Shown: one piece after another, positions 24,892 through 32,582 of the stretch
How the letters are laid out: each line of letters begins with the position of its first letter
Numbering within the stretch: the first letter of the stretch is position 1
From: CAIWMF01 sp964402065
GTDB taxonomy: Bacteria > Verrucomicrobiota > Verrucomicrobiia > Chthoniobacterales > UBA6821
NCBI GenBank assembly: GCA_964402065.1
Contig: CAYOAN010000001.1
Span: 62,001 to 126,000 of the forward strand
DNA: 64,000 bases
Direction: 5' to 3'
Made by a program: the position numbers and the translations under genes
The notes under the pieces: generated by a model
Seen by the model: only the letters and a program-made list of their open reading frames with translations
Databases searched by the model: none
What the model was told of the DNA's origin: nothing

Positions 24892-25101
24892 CTATTCTTT
24901 TTGCTTATAACGTTGTTCGGCGATCGCGAATTGGGCTTCTGTAGGATGACTCGAGGCAGGCAAAATGGACTCTCTATGCTCCTCACTAGAAACCGTTGTT
25001 GGCTCCTGGAGAGAAATGGCTTTTCTTACCCCAGGTTCAAGTTGAGCGAATGATAACCTACTAATGAGTAAAAAGTGGCAAAGGAAGATTGGATGCCGCA
25101 T
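24892..25101 (-). CDS. Small exported protein of unknown function
   Basis: The ATG at 25101 gives 69 residues beginning MRHPIFLCHFLLISRLSFAQ, a short but plausible Sec signal peptide with a cleavage site after SFA. A longer form with an upstream start at 25203 would place this hydrophobic stretch internally and is less likely. The mature part of about 50 residues is Glu/Ser/Pro-rich and ends KQKE. It is the first gene of the minus-strand group that includes the TPR-like protein and the chaperone pair. The function is unknown. Confidence 0.4.
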   Translation of the reverse strand: MRHPIFLCHFLLISRLSFAQLEPGVRKAISLQEPTTVSSEEHRESILPASSHPTEAQFAIAEQRYKQKE

Positions 25102-25296
25102 CGTTTTTATCAAAAATAGCAACTGGTTATACAAATAAGAAAGTTCTATTGGTGCGACAGGAATAAGGTCAAAGTGTTGCTCAGCCTGTTCCAACAGTAG
25201 CAAAAATTTTATTTTATAGAATAAAAGTGATTCTAAGCAAAATTTCTATTTCCTATTCTCAAAATTAGATTATTATTTCAACATTACTTTTTTGCA

Positions 25297-26196
25297 ATGA
25301 TGAGGTTACTACTTGTTGACGGCCATTATTACCTCTATCGCTCTTATTTTGCGATTCGAGATCTCAAAAATTCTCGCGGAGAACCGACCAATGCTATTTA
25401 TGGTTTTGTTAAGGCGTTGCGTAAGATGTTGCTCGATTTAAAACCAGATTTTGCAGCTATCATTTGGGATGCAGGCTTGCCTGAACGGCGTACGGCCTTG
25501 CAACCAGCATATAAACAGCATCGTGAGGAGATGCCCAATGATTTAGATCTGCAACAAGAACCTTTGAGGGAAGTAATTCCATATCTCGGTGTTAAAAATA
25601 TTTTGCTTCCTAATACTGAAGCCGATGACTTAATAGCTTCCTATGTCGTTGCTGCAAAAAAACAAAACATAGAATGCGTGATTGCGACTAATGATAAGGA
25701 TATTTTGCAGCTCGTCGATGATCAGGTCCTTATTTATTCTGTTGCTAAAGTTGACGTAGATGGAAAAAAGGAGAGCTTTGCGCTATTAGGCATTCCTGAA
25801 GTGCGTGAAAAATGGGAAGTAGAACCACATCAAATTGCTGATGTCTTAGCACTAACAGGAGATGCTGCAGACAACATTCCTGGGATTCCTGGTGTCGGAA
25901 AAAAAACGGCATCAAAATGGATTCAGCGTTATGGTTCGCTAGAGGCTTTATTAACAAATACGGAGCTAGATCCTAAAACGCATGCAAAACTAGACCCTTA
26001 TCGAGAACAAGTTATTCAGAATCGTCTCATGGTGGCTCTCGATCTCGATCTTCCACTTCCGCTTCCCGTACAAGAGTTAGAAATTAATCCTTGTTATCCG
26101 GAGCTGGTGAAAGCCCTCAGAAATTTTGAATTTCAATCCCTCACGGCCATCATTGAAAAAGAAGCGGCATCATGGGGGATTGTTATTGAGACGTAG
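25297..26196 (+). CDS. Stand-alone 5'-3' exonuclease (FEN-like)
   Basis: A 299-residue 5'-nuclease of the kind usually found as the N-terminal domain of DNA polymerase I. The acidic metal-binding sites are visible: LLVDGHYYLYRSYFA, AAIIWDAGLPERR, NTEADDLIASYV, ATNDKDILQLVDD, and LTGDAADNIPGIPGVGKKTA, the last being the helix-hairpin-helix (H3TH) DNA-binding motif. There is no polymerase domain, and the ORF ends at the usual domain boundary. Expected role: removal of RNA primers or flaps. Whether the polymerase elsewhere in the genome lacks this domain cannot be seen here. Two adjacent ATG codons could both serve as start. Confidence 0.88.
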   Translation: MMRLLLVDGHYYLYRSYFAIRDLKNSRGEPTNAIYGFVKALRKMLLDLKPDFAAIIWDAGLPERRTALQPAYKQHREEMPNDLDLQQEPLREVIPYLGVKNILLPNTEADDLIASYVVAAKKQNIECVIATNDKDILQLVDDQVLIYSVAKVDVDGKKESFALLGIPEVREKWEVEPHQIADVLALTGDAADNIPGIPGVGKKTASKWIQRYGSLEALLTNTELDPKTHAKLDPYREQVIQNRLMVALDLDLPLPLPVQELEINPCYPELVKALRNFEFQSLTAIIEKEAASWGIVIET

Positions 26197-26223
26197 AAAA
26201 GAAGATTAAAAAAACCAAAATTT

Positions 26224-26862
26224 ATGAGAGGAAAAATGTTTCAAGAAATTGGACGCACTCAGAGGCTTTCGATTTTAGAATTGTTAAAAAAGTCGACTAA
26301 TGGCAGAGATGTTAAGGACCTAGCAGACTCGCTTGGAATGAGCTATATGGGCGTCAAAGCACATTGTCTTGATATGCATCGCCAAGGATATTTGGACACA
26401 TGGCGGCAACCAGGAAATCGTGGAAGGCCCCGGATGTTTTATCGTTTAACAATGAAGGCGTATGAACTTTTTTCAGAAGAAAAAAATGATTTAGCGCTTT
26501 CTTTGTTGAAAGAAGCGCGACAACTCTTTGGTCCTACAGCGCCTCAAAAATTATTGATGCTTCATTTTCGATCTTTAGCAGCAACATACAAAGCAATGGT
26601 TAAAGGTGAAACATCCGAAGAAAGAGCGCAGGCTTTTTCTGACGTGCGGGATCAAGAAGGGCATTTAAGCCAGGTGCAAAAGGGGGATTTTGGTTGGGAG
26701 CTAATAGAGAGTCACGATCCCCTTCAGAGCTTGCGTGCTCCTTATCCAGAAATCGATGCGTTAGAATGCCAAATGATGAGTCAGGTAATTGGAATTCCGC
26801 TGCATCGAGATGTGCATCGGACTGCAGGCCTTTACCGTGCTGTGATAAGGCCCGCAGCTTAG
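26224..26862 (+). CDS. Winged-helix transcriptional regulator, SufR-like without cluster cysteines
   Basis: A 212-residue regulator; a second ATG at 26239 preceded by GAGAGG may be the real start (207 residues). Residues about 10-75 are a winged helix (RLSILELLKKSTNGRDVKDL, SYMGVKAHCLDMHRQGYLDT, RGRPRMFYRLT). The overall plan matches SufR-type repressors, with a C-terminal region ending HDPLQSLRAPYPEIDALEC and IGIPLHRDVHR. In SufR four cysteines bind an iron-sulfur cluster; here only the one in ALEC remains, so cluster sensing is probably lost. The target is unknown. The TAG stop lies in the left end of a family-1 repeat element. Confidence 0.7.
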   Translation: MRGKMFQEIGRTQRLSILELLKKSTNGRDVKDLADSLGMSYMGVKAHCLDMHRQGYLDTWRQPGNRGRPRMFYRLTMKAYELFSEEKNDLALSLLKEARQLFGPTAPQKLLMLHFRSLAATYKAMVKGETSEERAQAFSDVRDQEGHLSQVQKGDFGWELIESHDPLQSLRAPYPEIDALECQMMSQVIGIPLHRDVHRTAGLYRAVIRPAA

Positions 26863-27068
26863 AGTGTTTTCAAAAATGCTATAATCAAACAGAAAAGGGC
26901 GCGTTGAGGGCGCCCTTCTCAATTTAGCGCGCTATAGTTTAATGACTGCTACGCTATGCTTGTCTTGGTAGTTTCTTTTCTAGGGTACGTTAAAAAATTC
27001 TATCACTGCGTTTCTGTGCTCCTCATTCCTGGTGCTACATCGGCTATAATATTTTTTAAAACGCTCTA
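26859..27068. repeat. Family-1 MITE-like element filling the gap between convergent genes
   Basis: The left end TTAGAGTGTTTTCAAAA (26860) and the right end, whose inverse is TTTAGAGCGTTTTAAAA, enclose about 210 bases. The left end contains the TAG stop of the plus-strand regulator and the right end the TAG stop of minus-strand glyS. Inside, a fragment CCCTTCTCAATTTAGCGC resembles a family-2 end, and CTACATCGGCTATAAT belongs to the family-1 core seen at 11.0, 36.0 and 61.4 kb. Confidence 0.55.
26895..26917. terminator. Hairpin between the regulator and glyS
   Basis: AAGGGCGC and GCGCCCTT form an eight-base-pair GC-rich stem with a seven-base loop. It lies 32 bases after the regulator stop. 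There is no run of T directly after it, so an intrinsic terminator is possible in either direction but not certain. Confidence 0.45.
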
Positions 27069-28463
27069 AAAAATTTTGCTCTGCAAGTAAGTTTGTAATT
27101 CTGCAATCGGAATGCGTCGTTGCTCCATAGAATCGCGTTCGCGAAGGGTTACAGTTTCTGCCAAAGAAGGATCAGGATCGCCGAGTGTCTCAAAGTCGAC
27201 AGTAACACAGAAAGGCGTTCCCACTTCATCTTGACGTCGATAGCGGCGACCAATAGCTCCAGCTTCATCATAGAAGACAGTCATGTAAGGACGCAAACTA
27301 CGTGCGATAGCTTGAGCTTTTTCTACTAGAGCAGGCTTATTTTTGAGCAGAGGGAAGATGCCAACTTTAATAGGCGCCATACGAGGATGAAAACGGAGAA
27401 CTGTTCGCGTTTCTTTTTTCCCTTGTTGATCGATGACTTCTTCCTCGTCAAAAGCTTCGCACAATAATGCTAAAACGGTACGGTCAGCTCCAGCGCTTGG
27501 CTCGATGACATGAGGGATGAATTTTTCTTTCGTCTCTTCATCAAAATAATCAAGGGGTTTGCCGCTTTTGTTGATGTGTTGTGTCAGATCATAATCTGTG
27601 CGATACGCAATGCCTTCGAGCTCCTGAATGCCAAAGGGAAACTCATATTCAAGGTCATATGTTTTAAGAGAATAAAAGGCTCTTTCTCCATCAGGAATGT
27701 CTTTAACGTGAATTTTAGAACGAGGAACTCCAATGTCATCATAAAATCGAAGTCGCTCTTCAAGCCAGTAATCAAGGAGAGAGAGGCCATCTTTGGCGCG
27801 ACAAAAATATTCGATTTCCATTTGTTCAAATTCGCGCGATCGAAAAATAAAATTGCGAGGATTAATTTCATTACGAAAGGCTTTTCCGATTTGAGCGATA
27901 CCAAAAGGAAGTTTTTGTCGGGAAGTTTCTAAAATATTCTTAAATTGAACAAAGATAGCTTGAGCCGTTTCAGGACGAAGATACGTCTTGTTGCTTTCAT
28001 CTGCCATTGGGCCAACATGGGTGCTGAACATTAAGTTGAACTCGCGAGGTTCTGTTTTTTCACCATCGCATGTCGCTATTTTTTTGCTTGGTTTCATTGG
28101 GCAAGAAATGGCCTCAAGCTGATCGGCGCGAAAACGACCTTTGCAGGTTTTGCAATCAACCATTGGGTCTGAAAAAGTTGTTTCATGGCCACTAGCTTGC
28201 CAGACGGAGCGATTCATTAAAATGGCACCATCCATGCCAACAACGTCATCTCGTTCCCTTACATTTCGACGCCACCAAAATTCTTTGAGGTTGCGTTTGA
28301 GTTCCACTCCTAATGGACCATAATCCCACACGCCATTTAATCCTCCATAAATTTCAGATGATTGAAAAATAAAACCACGTCGTTTACAGAGGCTAACAAG
28401 TTTTTCCATAAGGTTGAGATCAGGCGCTGGAGGCTGAAGATTGGAGGCTGGAGGAGTTTTCAT
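27066..28463 (-). CDS. glyS: Glycyl-tRNA synthetase, homodimeric type
   Basis: Charges tRNA-Gly. The ATG at 28463 gives 465 residues. This is the single-chain class II form, not the bacterial alpha/beta type: LVSLCKRRGFIFQSSEIYGG opens the catalytic core, YLRPETAQAIFVQFKNIL is motif 2-adjacent, FGIAQIGKAFRNEINPRNFI is motif 2, and EPSAGADRTVLALL is motif 3. The C-terminal anticodon domain starts near HPRMAPIKVGIFPL. The first 20 or so residues (MKTPPASNLQPPAP) have no counterpart in the family and are encoded by a heptamer repeat array; MEKLVSLC at residue 19 is a possible alternative start. The TAG stop lies in a family-1 repeat end. Confidence 0.94.
   Translation of the reverse strand: MKTPPASNLQPPAPDLNLMEKLVSLCKRRGFIFQSSEIYGGLNGVWDYGPLGVELKRNLKEFWWRRNVRERDDVVGMDGAILMNRSVWQASGHETTFSDPMVDCKTCKGRFRADQLEAISCPMKPSKKIATCDGEKTEPREFNLMFSTHVGPMADESNKTYLRPETAQAIFVQFKNILETSRQKLPFGIAQIGKAFRNEINPRNFIFRSREFEQMEIEYFCRAKDGLSLLDYWLEERLRFYDDIGVPRSKIHVKDIPDGERAFYSLKTYDLEYEFPFGIQELEGIAYRTDYDLTQHINKSGKPLDYFDEETKEKFIPHVIEPSAGADRTVLALLCEAFDEEEVIDQQGKKETRTVLRFHPRMAPIKVGIFPLLKNKPALVEKAQAIARSLRPYMTVFYDEAGAIGRRYRRQDEVGTPFCVTVDFETLGDPDPSLAETVTLRERDSMEQRRIPIAELQTYLQSKIF
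28422..28456. repeat. Heptamer array inside the 5' end of glyS
   Basis: Five heptamers in register on the plus strand: AGGCGCT, GGAGGCT, GAAGATT, GGAGGCT and GGAGGAG. They encode the Pro-rich N-terminal tail of glycyl-tRNA synthetase on the minus strand. Since these residues are not part of the family core, the repeat seems to have extended the gene, or the true start is further inside. Confidence 0.6.
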
Positions 28464-28598
28464 TTGTTTCTTGTTATTCAAGTACTCCCCAAATATCTTA
28501 AGGAAGTAATTTTTTGAAATTGTTTTGCAGTTAATTATTAGGTTTTTCAGACAACATTTAAACCTATAAATCTGTAAAACGATAAACCTTTTTTTACT

Positions 28599-29363
28599 AT
28601 GTCAAAAATTCTTCTCTATACTGCTATCCTCATCACACTTCTCTCAGCAGGTTTGGGGTATTGGAATCATTCTTCTTATCAAATTATTCTTTCAGAAAAG
28701 AAAATTGCTCTTCAACAGCAACAGCAAGAGATGGAAAGGGTAAAAGAAGAGTGTAATGCTCTCAAAGAAAAGATGGCATCCCAGACAACAAATGAGCAGC
28801 AATTTCAAAAAGCTGCTGCTGATGCGCAGCAGGCTAGCACTAAAGCAGAGGGTGATTTAGCCGAGCTTCAAAAACAACTAGTAGCTAAAGATGCTGAGCT
28901 AGATCAGAAAAACAAAGATCTTGCTGCGAAGGAAGCAATGATTCAGTCGTTAATAGCGGCTCAAAAAAAGGGAGCGCCAACACCAACTTCTATCCCTGCT
29001 TCAAAAAAAAGAACTTCTAAAAATGCAATAGCATCAGAAAAAAAAGATCCTGCTGCTCCTCCTGCAGATGCGACAAGTGTTGCAGCATTATGTGCTCCAG
29101 CTGGCGCTATTGTTGGTAAGGTCGCGGCCATTAATCCATCTTGGAATTTTGTGGTTCTCAATATCGGAGAAAACAATGGATTGACTAAAGATTCCGAAAT
29201 GACGGTAACACGAAATGGCCAGACGATTGGAAAAATCAAAATTACTTCTGTTGAGCCATTGACTTCAATTGGTGATATTGTTCCCAATAGTGTTGCTCCA
29301 GGCGCTGCTATGCAGGTTGGCGATGATGCTTTTTCAACTTCTGTTGAAATGATCAAAAAATAA
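28599..29363 (+). CDS. Membrane-anchored coiled-coil protein with C-terminal beta domain
   Basis: A 254-residue protein. Residues 5-22 form an N-terminal membrane anchor (LLYTAILITLLSAGLGYW). Residues about 30-125 are a coiled coil rich in Gln, Glu, Lys and Ala. An Ala/Pro-rich linker follows, and the last 90 residues form a compact beta domain with GKVAAINPSWNFVVLNIGEN, TVTRNGQTIGKIKITSVE and VGDDAFS. This layout suggests an envelope protein with its body in the periplasm. A small lipoprotein gene follows 16 bases downstream. I cannot name the family; similar beta domains are common in Verrucomicrobiota as far as I recall, which is not verified here. Confidence 0.65.
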   Translation: MSKILLYTAILITLLSAGLGYWNHSSYQIILSEKKIALQQQQQEMERVKEECNALKEKMASQTTNEQQFQKAAADAQQASTKAEGDLAELQKQLVAKDAELDQKNKDLAAKEAMIQSLIAAQKKGAPTPTSIPASKKRTSKNAIASEKKDPAAPPADATSVAALCAPAGAIVGKVAAINPSWNFVVLNIGENNGLTKDSEMTVTRNGQTIGKIKITSVEPLTSIGDIVPNSVAPGAAMQVGDDAFSTSVEMIKK

Positions 29364-29379
29364 CGTTAGAGATCTTACG

Positions 29380-29550
29380 ATGAAATTTTTTTTTCTAACA
29401 TGCTTAGTGATCGTTGTTGCAGTTACAATGACAGGATGTGAAACGGAAGGAACGCAACGAACAGCTTCTCAAAGCGCTATTCCGTGGAATCGACCGGCCT
29501 CCTGGGAAGGTGGCGGAATGTTAGGGGCGATGGGAATGGGATCACATTAG
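29380..29550 (+). CDS. Small lipoprotein (56 residues)
   Basis: Starts MKFFFLTCLVIVVAVTMTGC: a basic residue, a hydrophobic core and a lipobox (TMTGC) with the lipidation cysteine at residue 20. The mature peptide has about 37 residues, with IPWNRPASWEGGGMLGAMG at the end, rich in Gly and Met. It follows the membrane-anchored coiled-coil gene by 16 bases and is probably co-transcribed. It should be anchored in the outer or inner membrane facing the periplasm. The function is unknown. The next 130 bases, up to ruvC, contain no supported gene. Confidence 0.75.
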   Translation: MKFFFLTCLVIVVAVTMTGCETEGTQRTASQSAIPWNRPASWEGGGMLGAMGMGSH

Positions 29551-29684
29551 GTCTATTCAAAATTTTTGTAGTCGCCTATTACGCCTGCCGCTTGCCTTGT
29601 AGTATTGGCTTTTTTAGTTGCTACGCATGCCCATTCCCCATGGCTCTACTTGTATCATGGGAACACAAACAATTAGCTAAATAG

Positions 29685-30254
29685 ATGAACAATCCTTTAA
29701 CCTCCGGCCCTCAGCCTCCAGCATGTGCGCTTCTCTCCATCGATCCTTCTCTCCGCTCTACAGGTTTTGCTGTTTTGGAAGGAACAGATGCTAAAGTGCG
29801 ATGTTTAGAATATGGCGTAATTCATAATCCTCCCGCACTGAGTGTTGCAGCTTGTTTAAAAAACATTCATGAGCGTCTTGCTGCAGTGATTGAGCAATAC
29901 CAACCTCAGGCCATGGCGCTTGAACAGATTATTTATGTTAAAAGCTTATCGGTTGCGATTGTCATGGGAAGCGCTCGTGGTGCGGCTCTGTTAGCGGCAG
30001 CGCAAGCTGGTATTTCGGTGTATGAATATCCCCCTAAGCGAATCAAACAAGCGGTTGTTGGGAGAGGTGGTGCGGTTAAAGATCAAGTGGCTTTTATGGT
30101 GAGGGCATTATTGGGATTGCGCGAAACGCCACCAAGCGATGCTGCAGATGCCATTGCAGTTGGACTGACGCACTTGCGGGCTATGGCCACCGGCTTGTCG
30201 TCAACAGTTAAGGTGTCTCATCTTAAGAGCGATAATCTGGAAAAAAATTCTTAG
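29685..30254 (+). CDS. ruvC: Holliday junction resolvase RuvC
   Basis: RuvC cuts Holliday junctions in homologous recombination. The 189-residue protein has the RNase H-like fold with its acidic residues: LLSIDPSLRSTGFAVLEG (first Asp), MALEQIIYVKSLSVAIVMG (Glu), and PPSDAADAIAVGLTHL (two C-terminal Asp). PKRIKQAVVGRGGAVKDQV is the conserved basic segment. The N-terminal residues NPLTSGPQPPACA are additional and are encoded partly by a heptamer repeat (29699-29719). lipB follows 72 bases downstream. Confidence 0.95.
   Translation: MNNPLTSGPQPPACALLSIDPSLRSTGFAVLEGTDAKVRCLEYGVIHNPPALSVAACLKNIHERLAAVIEQYQPQAMALEQIIYVKSLSVAIVMGSARGAALLAAAQAGISVYEYPPKRIKQAVVGRGGAVKDQVAFMVRALLGLRETPPSDAADAIAVGLTHLRAMATGLSSTVKVSHLKSDNLEKNS
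29699..29719. repeat. Heptamer array inside the 5' end of ruvC
   Basis: Three heptamers in register: AACCTCC, GGCCCTC and AGCCTCC. They encode part of the extra residues before the conserved LLSIDPS core of RuvC. The AGCCTCC unit also occurs, inverted, in the glyS array 1.25 kb away. Confidence 0.5.
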
Positions 30255-30326
30255 TAACATAACCACGAAATAGATGGTCTAAAAGTTAGCAGCAGTAAAA
30301 TTTTTTTAAGAAACTCTATTTTTTAT

Positions 30327-30974
30327 ATGCATTTTAATCTCACAACGGACTGGCTAGGGCGCAGAAGCTACGAGGAGGGACTTCAACTTCAAGAGAAGCT
30401 GGTGGCCCAAAAAATTGATGGTGATAAAAAAAATTATCTTCTACTGCTTGAGCATGAGCCTGTCTACACGATTGGACGAACTTTAGACACATCGAGTCTT
30501 GGAAATAAGGAGTTGCCGCATCCCCTTCATCGCATTGGGCGTGGTGGACAAGCTACTTATCATGGGCCAGGGCAATTGGTGGCCTATCCCATTATTGATC
30601 TCAGCCTGGTGGGACGCGACCTGCATCGTTATTTACGCGTGCTCGAAGAAGTCGTTATCCAAACGCTCTCGATCTATGGTCTTGAAGGGACACGTCGTGA
30701 GGGAATGACTGGTGTTTGGATCGCTGATCGTAAAATTGCCTCTCTCGGAGTAGGAGTTAAAAAATGGATTTCCTTTCATGGCCTTGCGCTCAATGTTTGC
30801 GGTGACCTTGCTCCTTTTCAAGAGATCACACCATGTGGGCTGACAGGAGTTGAGATGACGTCTATCAAGCAAGAGTTAAACAAGTCCAAACAGTGCAATA
30901 CTACTGTTGAATTAAGTGTGGAGGCTGTTGGAATGGAGTTAGAAAAACTTTTTAGAACAATCATAGAAAGTTAA
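30327..30974 (+). CDS. lipB: Octanoyltransferase (lipoate biosynthesis)
   Basis: LipB transfers octanoyl groups from acyl carrier protein to the lipoyl domains of 2-oxoacid dehydrogenases. The 215-residue length is normal. The lipoate-protein-ligase-type signature HRIGRGGQATYHGPGQLVAY is present at 69-88. The catalytic pair is Lys136 (DRKIASLGVGVK) and Cys170 (ITPCGLTGVEM). The gene follows ruvC without an obvious terminator. lipA is not in the window. Endogenous lipoate synthesis, and so oxidative decarboxylation complexes, are implied. Confidence 0.94.
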   Translation: MHFNLTTDWLGRRSYEEGLQLQEKLVAQKIDGDKKNYLLLLEHEPVYTIGRTLDTSSLGNKELPHPLHRIGRGGQATYHGPGQLVAYPIIDLSLVGRDLHRYLRVLEEVVIQTLSIYGLEGTRREGMTGVWIADRKIASLGVGVKKWISFHGLALNVCGDLAPFQEITPCGLTGVEMTSIKQELNKSKQCNTTVELSVEAVGMELEKLFRTIIES

Positions 30975-31062
30975 TCTTAATAGGTTGGTTGTGCTAAAAT
31001 AGCTAATGCCAATGGGAGTGTATTCTGATTTTAGAAACAACTTTGTGAGACATTAAAAGAAT

Positions 31063-31638
31063 TTAGTCTTCACGAGAGCACACAAAATTCTTTAATAACT
31101 CTTTTCCGTGGGGTGTTAAAATGGATTCCGGATGAAATTGCACACCCCAAACTGGAAGTTCACGATGGCGGAGACCCATGATTTCTCCTTCTGCCGTCCA
31201 GGCAGTGATTTCAAGGCAATCAGGAAGTGTTTCTCTTTCGACAATGAGGCTGTGATAGCGGGTGGCCGGAAAAGGATTCGGTAAGGAAGAAAATAAATTT
31301 TTTTCATTGTGATAAATCAATGAAGTTTTTCCATGCAGTTGATGAGGGGCTTGGACGACGCATCCGCCAAAGACTTCAGCAATACATTGATGACCGAGGC
31401 AGACGCCAAGCATCGGAATTTTCCCAGCAAATGATCGAATGGTATCACAGCTGATGCCCGCTTCTTGTGGATTTCCTGGTCCTGGCGAGATGCAGAGGAG
31501 ATCAGGTTGGTGATCCTCAATTTCTTGGAGAGAAATTTTATCATTCTCTGCGACGTGAAGAGTCGCTCCTAACTCTCCAAAATATTGAACGAGATTGTAG
31601 GTAAAAGAGTCGTAATTGTCGATGAGCAGTAGCTTCAC
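31063..31638 (-). CDS. pabA/trpG: Glutamine amidotransferase for anthranilate / aminodeoxychorismate synthase
   Basis: The GTG at 31638 (encoding MKLLLIDNYDSFTYN) is preferred because TrpG/PabA proteins begin exactly here; the product has 191 residues. It hydrolyses glutamine to feed ammonia to a TrpE or PabB partner. The class I triad is Cys in LGVCLGHQCIAEVFG and the His and Glu of VQFHPESI. The oxyanion segment ISPGPGNPQEAG is present. smpB ends four bases upstream, so the two are co-transcribed. No trpE or pabB is nearby. folP elsewhere in the window favours a folate role, but the enzyme may serve both pathways. Confidence 0.88.
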   Translation of the reverse strand: MKLLLIDNYDSFTYNLVQYFGELGATLHVAENDKISLQEIEDHQPDLLCISPGPGNPQEAGISCDTIRSFAGKIPMLGVCLGHQCIAEVFGGCVVQAPHQLHGKTSLIYHNEKNLFSSLPNPFPATRYHSLIVERETLPDCLEITAWTAEGEIMGLRHRELPVWGVQFHPESILTPHGKELLKNFVCSRED

Positions 31639-31642
31639 GAAG

Positions 31643-32098
31643 TTATCTCTTCCCTCGTTCAAAGTGAGCAACTGCGCGCTTTACTTCACGATCAACAGCT
31701 TTCTTTTTTAAATCCTGGCGGCGATCAGCAGCATGCTTTCCTTTGCCCAATCCTATTTCAACTTTAACGCGACCATGCTTCCAATACATTCGGAGAGCTG
31801 GTAACGCACGTCCCTGGTGCTGCGTATGGACAAGAAGACGCTCTATTTCGGACTTGTGAAGCAAAAGTTTGCGACGGCGCTTGGGTTCGTGTGTTTCATG
31901 ACTGGCCTGTTCGTAAACTTGGATAGTCGCGTCATAAAGAAAGACTTCTTTTTTTTCAACACGAGCAAAAGCACCTAATAAGTCAACACGTCCCTTTCGA
32001 ATTGATTTGACTTCCGTGCCAAGCAGAGAAATGCCGGCTTCTAACTTTTCGCTCATTTCAAAATCACGAAAGGCCTTTCGATTAACAACAATATCCAT
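31643..32098 (-). CDS. smpB: tmRNA-binding protein SmpB
   Basis: SmpB binds tmRNA and brings it to stalled ribosomes for trans-translation. The 151-residue protein has the beta-barrel signature AGISLLGTEVKSIRKGRVDL and KHGRVKVEIGLGKGKHAADRR, near the end a basic tail DLKKKAVDREVKRA that enters the ribosome. No tmRNA gene was recognised in the window. pabA/trpG follows after four bases. The upstream gap of about 157 bases to rpoZ shows no supported gene. Confidence 0.95.
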   Translation of the reverse strand: MDIVVNRKAFRDFEMSEKLEAGISLLGTEVKSIRKGRVDLLGAFARVEKKEVFLYDATIQVYEQASHETHEPKRRRKLLLHKSEIERLLVHTQHQGRALPALRMYWKHGRVKVEIGLGKGKHAADRRQDLKKKAVDREVKRAVAHFERGKR

Positions 32099-32255
32099 AA
32101 CAGCTTGGTAAAGGTTCTATTGTTATAGCAAGCGACAGTTTCGCTCCTGCGAGTGCCTTCTCAAACGATGTGTTCTGAGCCTGTACGCCTCGTTCCTTAT
32201 TCTGTATCAGCGAATTTTGAACAAGCTTTTGATTCTGAAAAGAAGTTTTTGTGTG

Positions 32256-32474
32256 CTACGCCGCAACAGATTCAGAGGCATCATCCGTCATCACAGCAAT
32301 GCGATTGTTAGCAATTTCCAAAAGGGCGATATCAGCAAATCCCATGCGAGTTTCTACTTCGATAAGAGGGCGGCTGCCAGCAGTGAGTTGGCGGACACGT
32401 TTGCTGACCATGTTCACAAGTAATTGTTTGCTAGGGATGACGTTTAGGGCTTGTTCAATGCAGGAAGAATTCAT
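32256..32474 (-). CDS. rpoZ: RNA polymerase omega subunit
   Basis: A 72-residue protein matching the omega fold: an N-terminal helix SSCIEQALNVIPSKQLLVNM, then VSKRVRQLTAGSRPLI (the conserved R-x-R-Q-L around residue 27-29) and ADIALLEIANNRI. Omega binds the beta-prime C-terminus and helps assemble RNA polymerase. The start at 32474 gives the family's normal length. A heptamer array (GGTTACA units, 32480-32500) lies immediately upstream of the ATG, where a ribosome binding site would be expected. Confidence 0.85.
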   Translation of the reverse strand: MNSSCIEQALNVIPSKQLLVNMVSKRVRQLTAGSRPLIEVETRMGFADIALLEIANNRIAVMTDDASESVAA

Positions 32475-32479
32475 GATGC

Positions 32480-32500
32480 GGTTACAGGTTACAAGTTACA
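32480..32500. repeat. 7-base tandem repeat upstream of rpoZ
   Basis: Three heptamers: GGTTACA twice and AGTTACA once, starting six bases upstream of the rpoZ start. Identical GGTTACA units occur at 39677-39711. Confidence 0.6.
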
Positions 32501-32582
32501 GAGGGGAAACATGGTATCGTTGATTAACCAAATAATCAAAGGGAAATAAGGAAAATAGTGGAAAAGTGAAGGGAAAGACAAT

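Noticed and set aside
29484..29684. 66-codon ORF overlapping the small lipoprotein
   Set aside because: It is in another frame of the lipoprotein gene, is Cys/Tyr-rich without a pattern, and the lipoprotein has a clear lipobox.
31000..32255. tmRNA gene near smpB
   Set aside because: No tRNA-like ends or tag reading frame were found in the gaps around smpB.
32168..32308. 46-codon plus-strand ORF beginning upstream of rpoZ's 3' end
   Set aside because: It overlaps rpoZ on the other strand, has no similarity that I recognise and lacks supporting context.
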